Below are positions 52,376-64,000 of a stretch of DNA of 64,000 bases, in pieces. Where the stretch lies: positions 5,864,329 through 5,928,328 of the forward strand of contig OZ024794.1 of the NCBI GenBank assembly GCA_964017045.1, written 5' to 3'. This stretch comes from Omphiscola glabra. Lineage: Eukaryota > Mollusca > Gastropoda > Lymnaeidae. The notes beneath the pieces are model-generated. The model searched no databases. It had not been told where the DNA came from and saw only the letters and a program-made list of their open reading frames with translations. The first letter of the stretch is position 1, and the number at the start of each line of letters is the position of its first letter. The translations under genes were made by a program, and so were the position numbers.

Positions 52376-55300
52376 AACTTTGTCCAGACAGATTGGACAC
52401 CACTTCAAAACTTGACTCAATGTCCAGACAGATTGGACAACACTTCAAAACTTGACTCAGTGTCCAGACAGATTGGACACCACTTCAAAACTTGACTCAA
52501 TGTCCAGACAGATTGAACAACACTTCAAAACTTGACTCAATGTCCAGACAGATTGGACAAAACTTCAAAACTTGACTCAATGTCCAGACAGATTGGACAA
52601 CACATCACAACTTGACTCAATGTCCAGACAGATTGGACAAAACTTCAAAACTTGACTCAATGTCCAGACAGATTGGACAAAACTTCAAAACTTGACTCAA
52701 TGTCCAGACAGATTGGACAAAACTTCAAAACTTGACTCAATGTCCAGACAGATTGGACAACACATCACAACTTGACTCAATGTCTAGACAGATTCGACAC
52801 CACTTCAAAACTTGACTCAATGTCCAGACAGATTGGACAACACATCAAAACTTGACTCAATGTCCAGACAGATTGGACAACACTTCAAAACTTGACTCAA
52901 TGTCCAGACAGATTGGACAACACTTCAAAACTTGACTCAATGTCCAGACAGATTGGACAACACTTCAAAACTTGACTCAATGTCCAGACAGATTGGACAA
53001 CACTTCAAAACTTGACTCAGTGTCCAGACAGATTGGACAACACTTCAAAACTTGACTCAGTGTCCAGACAGATTGGACAACACATCACAACTTGACTCAA
53101 TGTCCAGACAGATTGGACAACACTTCAAAACTTGACTCAATGTCCAGACAGATTGGACAACACTTCAAAACTTGACTCAATGTCCAGACAGATTGGACAA
53201 CACTTCAAAACTTGACTCAGTGTCCAGACAGATTGGACAACACTTCAAAACTTGACTCAATGTCCAGACAGATTGGACAACACTTCAAAACTTGACTCAA
53301 TGTCCAGACAAATTGGACAACACTTCAAAACTTGACGCAGTGTCCAGACAGATTGGACAACACTTCAAAACTTGACTCAATGTCCAGACAGATTGGACAA
53401 CACTTCAAAACTTGACTCAATGTCCAGACAGATTGGACAACACTTCAAAACTTGACTCAATGTCCAGACAGATTGGACAACACTTCAAAACTTGACTCAA
53501 TGTCCAGACAGATTGGACAACACTTCAAAACTTAACTCAATGTCCAGACAGATTGGACAAAACTTCAAAACTTGACTCAATGTCCAGACAGATTGGACAA
53601 AACTTCAAAACTTGACTCAATGTCCAGACAGATTGGACAACACATCACAACTTGACTCAATGTCCAGACAGATTCGACACCACTTCAAAACTTGACTCAA
53701 TGTCCAGACAGATTGGACACCACTTCAAAACTTGACTCAATGTCCAGACAGATTGGACAACACTTCAAAACTTGACTCAATGTCCAGACAGATTGGACAA
53801 CACTTCAAAACTTGACTCAATGTCCAGACAGATTGGACAACACTTCAAAACTTGACTCAATGTCCAGACAGATTGGACAACACTTCAAAACTTGACTCAG
53901 TGTCCAGACAGATTGGACAACACTTCAAAACTTGACTCAGTGTCCAGACAGATTGGACAACACATCACAACTTGACTCAATGTCCAGACAGATTGGACAA
54001 CACTTCAAAACTTGACTCAATGTCCAGACAGATTGGACAACACTTCAAAACTTGACTCAGTGTCCAGACAGATTGGACAACACTTCAAAACTTGACTCAA
54101 TGTCCAGACAGATTGGACAACACTTCAAAACTTGACTCAATGTCCAGACAGATTGGACAACACTTCAAAACTTGACTCAATGTCCAGACAGATTGGACAA
54201 CACTTCAAAACTTGACTCAATGTCCAGACAGATTGGACAACACTTCAAAACTTGACTCAGTGTCCAGACAGATTGGACAACACTTCAAAACTTGACTCAG
54301 TGTCCAGACAGATTGGACAACACTTCAAAACTTGACTCAATGTCCAGACAGATTGGACAACACTTCAAAACTTGACTCAATGTCCAGACAGATTGGACAA
54401 CACATCACAACTTGACTCAATGTCCAGACAGATTGGACAACACATCACAACTTGACTCAGTGTCCAGACAGATTGGACAACACATCACAACTTGACTCAG
54501 TGTCCAGACAGATTGGACAACACATCACAACTTGACTCAATGTCCAGACAGATTGGACAACACATCACAACTTGACTCAATGTCCAGACAGATTCGACAC
54601 CACTTCAAAACTTGACTCAATGTCCAGACAGATTGGACAACACTTCAAAACTTGACTCAATGTCCAGACAGATTGGACAACACTTCAAAACTTGACTCAA
54701 TGTCCAGACAGATTGGACAACACATCACAACTTGACTCAATGTCCAGACAGATTGGACAACACTTCAAAACTTGACTCAATGTCCAGACAGATTGGACAA
54801 CACTTCAAAACTTGACTCAGTGTTCAGACAGATTAGACAACACTTCAAAACTTGACTCAGTGTCCAGACAGATTGGACAACACATCACAACTTGACTCAA
54901 TGTCCAGACAGATTGGACAACACATCACAACTTGACTCAATGTCCAGACATATTGTACAACACATCACAACTTGACTCAATGTCCAGACAGATTGGACAA
55001 CACATCACAACTTGACTCAGTGTCCAGACAGATTGGACAACACATCACAACTTGACTCAGTGTCCAGACAGATTGGACAACACATCACAACTTGACTCAG
55101 TGTCCAGACAGATTGGACAACACATCACAACTTGACTCAGTGTCCAGACAGATTGGACAACACATCACAACTTGACTCAATGTCCAGACAGATTCGACAC
55201 CACTTCAAAACTTGACTCAATGTCCAGACAGATTGGACAACACTTCAAAACTTGACTCAGTGTCCAGACAGATTGGACAACACATCACAACTTGACTCAA

Positions 55301-58300
55301 TGTCCAGACAGATTGGACAACACTTCAAAACTTGACTCAATGTCCAGACAGATTGGACAACACTTCAAAACTTGACTCAGTGTCCAGACAGATTGGACAA
55401 CACTTCAAAACTTGACTCAATGTCCAGACAGATTGGACAACACTTCAAAACTTGACTCAATGTCCAGACAGATTGGACAACACTTCAAAACTTGACTCAA
55501 TGTCCAGACAGATTGGACAACACTTCAAAACTTGACTCAATGTCCAGACAGATTGGACAACACTTCACAACTTGACTCAATGTCCAGACAGATTGGACAA
55601 CACTTCAAAACTTGACTCAATGTCCAGACAGATTGGACAACACATCACAACTTGACTCAATGTCCAGACAGATTGGACAACACATCACAACTTGACTCAG
55701 TGTCCAGACAGATTGGACAACACATCACAACTTGACTCAGTGTCCAGACAGATTGGACAACACATCACAACTTGACTCAGTGTCCAGACAGATTGGACAA
55801 CACATCACAACTTGACTCAGTGTCCAGACAGATTGGACAACACATCACAACTTGACTCAATGTCCAGACAGATTCGACACCACTTCAAAACTTGACTCAA
55901 TGTCCAGACAGATTGGACAACACTTCAAAACTTGACTCAATGTCCAGACAGATTGGACAACACTTCAAAACTTGACTCAATGTCCAGACAGATTGGACAA
56001 AACTTCAAAACTTGACTCAATGTCCAGACAGATTGGACAACACTTCAAAACTTGACTCAATGTCCAGACAGATTGGACAACACTTCAAAACTTGACTCAG
56101 TGTTCAGACAGATTAGACAACACTTCAAAACTTGACTCAGTGTCCAGACAGATTGGACAACACATCACAACTTGACTCAATGTCCAGACAGATTGGACAA
56201 CACTTCAAAACTTGACTCAATGTCCAGACAGATTGGACAACACTTCAAAACTTGACTCAGTGTCCAGACAGATTGGACAACACTTCAAAACTTGACTCAA
56301 TGTCCAGACAGATTGGACAACACTTCAAAACTTGACTCAATGTCCAGACAGATTGGACAACACTTCAAAACTTGACTCAATGTCCAGACAGATTGGACAA
56401 CACTTCAAAACTTGACTCAATGTCCAGACAGATTGGACAACACTTCACAACTTGACTCAATGTCCAGACAGATTGGACAACACTTCAAAACTTGACTCAA
56501 TGTCCAGACAGATTGGACAACACATCACAACTTGACTCAATGTCCAGACAGATTGGACAACACATCACAACTTGACTCAGTGTCCAGACAGATTGGACAA
56601 CACATCACAACTTGACTCAATGTCCAGACAGATTGGACAACACATCACAACTTGACTCAGTGTCCAGACAGATTGGACAACACATCACAGCTTGACTCAA
56701 TGTCCAGACAGATTGGACAACACATCACAGCTTGACTAAATTTCCAGACAGATTGGACAACACATCACAACTTGACTCAATGTCCAGACAGATTGGACAA
56801 CACTTCACAGCTTGACTCAATGTCCAGACAGATTGGACAACACATCACAACTTGACTCAATGTCCAGACAGATTGGACAACACATCACAACTTGACTCAG
56901 TGTCCAGACAGATTGGACAACACATCACAACTTGACTCAATGTCCAGACAGATTGGACAACACATCACAACTTGACTCAATGTCCAGACAGATTGGACAA
57001 CACATCACACCTTGACTCAATGTCCAGACAGATTGGACAACACATCACAACTTGACTCAATTTCCAGACAGATTGGACAACACATCACAGCTTGACTCAA
57101 TGTCCAGACAGATTGGACAACACATCACAACTTGACTCAATGTCCAGACAGATTGGACAACACATCACAACTTGACTCAATGTCCAGACAGATTGGACAA
57201 CACATCACAGCTTGACTCAATGTCCAGACAGATTGGACAACACATCACAACTTGACTCAGTGTCCAGACAGATTGGACAACACATCACAACTTGACTCAA
57301 TGTCCAGACAGATTGGACAACACATCACAACTTGACTCAATGTCCAGACAGATTGGACAACACATCACAACTTGACTCAATGTCCAGACAGATTGGACAA
57401 CACATCACAACTTGACTCAATGTCCAGACAGATTGGACAACACTTCACAACTTGACTCAATGTCCAGACAGATTGGACAACACATCACAGCTTGACTCAA
57501 TGTCCAGACAGATTGGACAACACATCACAGCTTGACTCAATGTCCAGACATTTTGGACAACACATCACAACTTGACTCAATGTCCAGACAGATTGGACAA
57601 CACATCACAACTTGACTCAGTGTCCAGACAGATTGGACAACACATCACAACTTGACTCAATGTCCAGACAGATTGGACAACACATCACAACTTGACTCAA
57701 TGTCCAGATAGATTGGACAACACATCACAACTTGACTCAGTGTCCAGACAGATTGGACAACACATCACAACTTGACTCAGTGTCCAGACAGATTGGACAA
57801 CACATCACAACTTGACTCAATGTCCAGACAGATTGGACAACACATCACAACTTGACTCAATGTCCAGACAGATTGGACAACACATCACAACTTGACTCAA
57901 TGTCCAGACAGATTGGACAACACATCACAACTTGACTCAATGTCCAGACAGATTGGACAACACATCACAGCTTGACTCAATGTCCAGACAGATTGGACAA
58001 CACATCACAACTTGACTCAGTGTCCAGACAGATTGGACAACACATCACAGCTTGACTCAATGTCCAGACAGATTGGACAACACATCACAGCTTGACTCAA
58101 TGTCCAGACAGATTGGACAACACATCACAGCTTGACTCAATGTCCAGACAGATTGGACAACACATCACAGCTTGACTCAATGTCCAGACAGATTGGACAA
58201 CACATCACAACTTGACTCAATGTCCAGACAGATTGGACAACACATCACAACTTGACTCAATGTCCAGACAGATTGGACAACACATCACAACTTGACTCAA

Positions 58301-61300
58301 TGTCCAGACAGATTGGACAACACTTCACAACTTGACTCAATGTCCAGACAGATTGGACAACACTTCACAACTTGACTCAATGTCCAGACAGATTGGACAA
58401 CACTTCACAACTTGACTCAATGTCCAGACAGATTGGACAACACATCACAACTTGACTCAATGTCCAGACAGATTGGACAACACATCACAACTTGACTCAA
58501 TGTCCAGACAGATTGGACAACACATCACAACTTGACTCAATGTCCAGACAGATTGGACAACACATCACAACTTGACTCAGTGTCCAGACAGATTGGACAA
58601 CACATCACAACTTGACTCAATGTCCAGACAGATTGGACAACACATCACAACTTGACTCAATGTCCAGACAGATTGGACAACACATCACAACTTGACTCAA
58701 TGTCCAGACAGATTGGACAACACATCACAACTTGACTCAGTGTCCAGACAGATTGGACAACACATCACAACTTGACTCAATGTCCAGACAGATTGGACAA
58801 CACATCACAACTTGACTCAATGTCCAGACATATTGGACAACACATCACAACTTGACTCAATGTCCAGACAGATTGGACAACACATCACAACTTGACTCAA
58901 TGTCCAAACAGATTGGACAACACATCACAACTTGACTCAATGTCCAGACAGATTGGACAACACATCACAACTTGACTCAATGTCCAGACAGATTGGACAA
59001 CACATCACAACTTGACTCAGTGTCCAGACAGATTGGACAACACATCACAACTTGACTCAATGTCCAGACAGATTGGACAACACATCAAAACTTGACTCAA
59101 TGTCCAGACAGATTGGACAACACTTCACAACTTGACTCAATGTCCAGACAGATTGGACAACACATCACAACTTGACTCAATGTCCAGACAGATTGGACAA
59201 CACATCACAGCTTGACTCAATGTCCAGACAGATTGGACAACACATCACAACTTGACTCAATGTCCAGACAGATTGGACAACACATCACAACTTGACTCAA
59301 TGTCCAGACAGATTGGACAACACATCACAACTTGACTCAATGTCCAGACAGATTGGACAACACATCACAACTTGACTCAATGTCCAGACAGATTGGACAA
59401 CACATCACAACTTGACTCAATGTCCAGACAGATTGGACAACACATCACAGCTTGACTCAATGTCCAGACAGATTGGACAACACATCACAACTTGACTCAA
59501 TGTCCAGACAGATTGGACAACACATCACAACTTGACTCAATGTCCAGACAGATTGGACAACACATCACAACTTGACTCAATGTCCAGACAGATTGGACAA
59601 CACATCACAACTTGACTCAATGTCCAGACAGATTGGACAACACATCACAACTTGACTCAATGTCCAGACAGATTGGACAAAACATCACAACTTGACTCAA
59701 TGTCCAGACAGATTGGACAACACATCACAACTTGACTCAATGTCCAGACAGATTGGACAACACATCACAACTTGACTCAATGTCCAGACAGATTGGACAA
59801 CACATCACAACTTGACTCAATGTCCAGACAGATTGGACAACACATCACAACTTGACTCAATGTCCAGACAGATTGGACAACACATCACAACTTGACTCAA
59901 TGTCCAGACAGATTGGACAACACATCAAAACTTGACTCAATGTCCAGACAGATTGGACAACACATCACAACTTGACTCAATGTCCAGACAGATTGGACAA
60001 CACATCACAACTTGACTCAATGTCCAGACAGATTGGACAACACTTCAAATCTTGACTCAATGTCCAGACAGATTGGACAACACATCACAACTTGACTCAA
60101 TGTCCAGACAGATTGGACAACACATCACAACTTGACTCAATGTCCAGACAGATTGGACAACACTTCAAAACTTGACTCAATGTCCAGACAGATTGGACAA
60201 CACATCACAACTTGACTCAATGTCCAGACAGATTGGACAACACATCACAACTTGACTCAATGTCCAGACAGATTGGACAACACATCACAACTTGACTCAA
60301 TGTCCAGACAGATTGGACAACACTTCAAAACTTGACTCAATGTCCAGACAGATTGGACAACACATCACAACTTGACTCAATGTCCAGACAGATTGGACAA
60401 CACATCAAAACTTGACTCAATGTCCAGACAGATTGGACAACACATCACAACTTGACTCAATGTCCAGACAGATTGGACAACACATCAAAACTTGACTCAA
60501 TGTCCAGACAGATTGGACAACACATCACAACTTGACTCAATGTCCAGACAGATTGGACAACACATCACAATTTGACTCAATGTCCAGACAGATTGGACAA
60601 CACATCACAACTTGACTCAATGTCCAGACAGATTGGACAACACATCACAACTTGACTCAATGTCCAGACAGATTGGACAACACTTCAAAACTTGACTCAA
60701 TGTCCAGACAGATTGGACAACACTTCAAAACTTGACTCAATGTCCAGACAGATTGGACAACACATCACAACTTGACTCAATGTCCAGACAGATTGGACAA
60801 CACATCACAACTTGACTCAATGTTTAGACAGATTGGACAACACATCACAACTTGACTCAATGTCCAGACAGATTGGACAACACATCACAACTTGACTCAA
60901 TGTCCAGACAGATTGGACAACACATCACAACTTGACTCAATGTCCAGACAGATTGGACAACACATCACAACTTGACTCAATGTCCAGACAGATTGGACAA
61001 CACATCACAACTTGACTCAATGTCCAGACAGATTGGACAACACATCACAACTTGACTCAATGTCCAGACAGATTGGACAACACATCACAACTTGACTCAA
61101 TGTCCAGACAGATTGGACAACACTTCACAACTTGACTCAATGTCCAGACAGATTGGACAACACATCACAACTTGACTCAATGTCCAGACAGATTGGACAA
61201 CACATCACAACTTGACTCAATGTCCAGACAGATTGGACAACACATCACAACTTGACTCAATGTCCAGACAGATTGGACAACACATCACAACTTGATTCAA

Positions 61301-64000
61301 TGTCCAGACAGATTGGACAACACATCACAACTTGACTCAATGTCCAGACAGATTGGACAACACATCACAACTTGACTCAATGTCCAGACAGATTGGACAA
61401 CACATCACAACTTGACTCAGTGTCCAGACAGATTGGACAACACATCACAACTTGACTCAGTGTCCAGACAGATTGGACAACACATCACAACTTGACTCAG
61501 TGTCCAGACAGATTGGACAACACATCACAACTTGACTCAGTGTCCAGACAGATTGGACAACACATCACAACTTGACTCAGTGTCCAGACAGATTGGACAA
61601 CACATCACAACTTGACTCAGTGTCCAGACAGATTGGACAACACATCACAACTTGACTCAGTGTCCAGACAGATTGGACAACACATCACAACTTGACTCAG
61701 TGTCCAGACAGATTGGACAACACATCACAACTTGACTCAGTGTCCAGACAGATTGGACAACACATCACAACTTGACTCAGTGTCCAGACAGATTGGACAA
61801 CACATCACAACTTGACTCAGTGTCCAGACAGATTGGACAACACATCACAACTTGACTCAGTGTCCAGACAGATTGGACAACACATCACAACTTGACTCAG
61901 TGTCCAGACAGATTGGACAACACATCACAACTTGACTCAGTGTCCAGACAGATTGGACAACACATCACAACTTGACTCAGTGTCCAGACAGATTGGACAA
62001 CACATCACAACTTGACTCAGTGTCCAGACAGATTGGACAACACATCACAACTTGACTCAGTGTCCAGACAGATTGGACAACACATCACAACTTGACTCAG
62101 TGTCCAGACAGATTGGACAACACATCACAACTTGACTCAGTGTCCAGACAGATTGGACAACACATCACAACTTGACTCAGTGTCCAGACAGATTGGACAA
62201 CACATCACAACTTGACTCAGTGTCCAGACAGATTGGACAACACATCACAACTTGACTCAGTGTCCAGACAGATTGGACAACACATCACAACTTGACTCAG
62301 TGTCCAGACAGATTGGACAACACATCACAACTTGACTCAATGTCCAGACAGATTGGACAACACATCACAACTTGACTCAATGTCCAGACAGATTGGACAA
62401 CACATCACAACTTGACTCAATGTCCAGACAGATTGGACAACACATCACAACTTGACTCAATGTCCAGACAGATTGGACAACACATCACAACTTGACTCAA
62501 TGTCCAGACAGATTGGACAACACATCACAACTTGACTCAATGTCCAGACAGATTGGACAACACATCACAGCTTGACTCAATGTCCAGACAGATTGGACAA
62601 CACATCACAACTTGACTCAATGTCCAGACAGATTGGACAACACATCACAACTTGACTCAATGTCCAGACAGATTGGACAACACATCACAACTTGACTCAA
62701 TGTCCAGACAGATTGGACAACACATCACAACTTGACTCAATGTCCAGACAGATTGGACAACACATCACAACTTGACTCAATGTCCAGACAGATTGGACAA
62801 AACATCACAACTTGACTCAATGTCCAGACAGATTGGACAACACATCACAACTTGACTCAATGTCCAGACAGATTGGACAACACATCACAACTTGACTCAA
62901 TGTCCAGACAGATTGGACAACACATCACAACTTGACTCAATGTCCAGACAGATTGGACAACACATCACAACTTGACTCAATGTCCAGACAGATTGGACAA
63001 CACATCACAACTTGACTCAATGTCCAGACAGATTGGACAACACATCAAAACTTGACTCAATGTCCAGACAGATTGGACAACACATCACAACTTGACTCAA
63101 TGTCCAGACAGATTGGACAACACATCACAACTTGACTCAATGTCCAGACAGATTGGACAACACTTCAAATCTTGACTCAATGTCCAGACAGATTGGACAA
63201 CACATCACAACTTGACTCAATGTCCAGACAGATTGGACAAGACATCACAACTTGACTCAATGTCCAGACAGATTGGACAACACTTCAAAACTTGACTCAA
63301 TGTCCAGACAGATTGGACAACACATCACAACTTGACTCAATGTCCAGACAGATTGGACAACACATCACAACTTGACTCAATGTCCAGACAGATTGGACAA
63401 CACATCACAACTTGACTCAATGTCCAGACAGATTGGACAACACTTCAAAACTTGACTCAATGTCCAGACAGATTGGACAACACATCACAACTTGACTCAA
63501 TGTCCAGACAGATTGGACAACACATCAAAACTTGACTCAATGTCCAGACAGATTGGACAACACATCACAACTTGACTCAATGTCCAGACAGATTGGACAA
63601 CACATCAAAACTTGACTCAATGTCCAGACAGATTGGACAACACATCACAACTTGACTCAATGTCCAGACAGATTATACAACACATCACAATTTGACTCAA
63701 TGTCCAGACAGATTGGACAACACATCACAACTTGACTCAATGTCCAGACAGATTGGACAACACATCACAACTTGACTCAATGTCCAGACAGATTGGACAA
63801 CACATCACAACTTGACTCAATGTCCAGACAGATTGGACAACACTTCAAAACTTGACTCAATGTCCAGACAGATTGGACAACACATCACAACTTGACTCAA
63901 TGTCCAGACAGATTGGACAACACATCACAACTTGACTCAATGTCCAGACAGATTGGACAACACATCACAACTTGACTCAATGTCCAGACAGATTGGACAA
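52376..64000. repeat. 40-bp satellite array, about 290 copies, continues past the window
   Basis: Unit TGTCCAGACAGATTGGACAA then CACATCACAACTTGACTCAA. The period is almost exactly 40 bp for 11.6 kb. Main variants: CACTTCAAAA against CACATCACAA, and CTTGACTCAA against CTTGACTCAG. The left third is rich in CACTTCAAAA and the right half in CACATCACAA. Each unit contains an inverted repeat TGTCCA-N7-TGGACA. No protein is called. Large internal duplications are described in the findings. Confidence 0.98.

Overview
The window looks like intergenic and intronic DNA from a metazoan nuclear genome, most plausibly a mollusc and perhaps a heterobranch or freshwater snail. This rests on sparse coding content, AT-rich unique DNA, intron-style splice sites, many degenerate non-LTR retrotransposon and hAT fragments, a tRNA-derived SINE, and very dense minisatellites. 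Three short copies matching the SPIN family of hAT transposons fit this, because SPIN is known from the pond snail Lymnaea stagnalis, but the species assignment is inference. There are no operons, ribosome binding sites, rRNA or functional tRNA genes, or CRISPR arrays.

The only convincing host gene is one uninterrupted coding sequence at 49804-50331 on the + strand. It encodes 175 residues that I do not recognise. It is preceded by a polypyrimidine tract and AG acceptor, has a good Kozak context, and is followed by a 3' region that carries a 26-bp minisatellite and an AATAAA signal at 51898. A possible second host exon lies at 17042-17270.

The rest is mobile DNA and tandem repeats. Mobile elements with recognisable termini are: a hAT MITE with OC1-like ends (3126-3473), SPIN-like copies (8250-8441, 13958-14145, 32991-33164), a hAT relic with transposase C-terminus and perfect 8-bp target duplication (12127-12797), another hAT MITE (14357-14716), pogo-like MITEs (16417-16636, 27099-27909), a MITE with CACGTG in its ends (37911-38292), a hAT MITE (44719-44905) next to a broken ZMYM1-like hAT transposase (45229-46920), and a Charlie-like hAT relic (48487-49247). 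Non-LTR reverse transcriptase fragments lie at 16172-16395, 18407-18694, 21606-22085 and 52085-52374. A tRNA-Leu/Ser-headed SINE occurs three times.

Tandem repeats make up roughly two fifths of the window. More than forty separate arrays have units of about 12-80 bp. The largest fills 52376-64000 with about 290 copies of a 40-bp unit that contains a small inverted repeat, and it runs off the right edge. Several arrays sit inside transposons or former coding DNA, and their units are copied from that host sequence, so the locus shows minisatellites being born out of mobile elements. The long open frames seen across many arrays are consequences of unit lengths divisible by three or of repeated stop-free units and are not called as genes.
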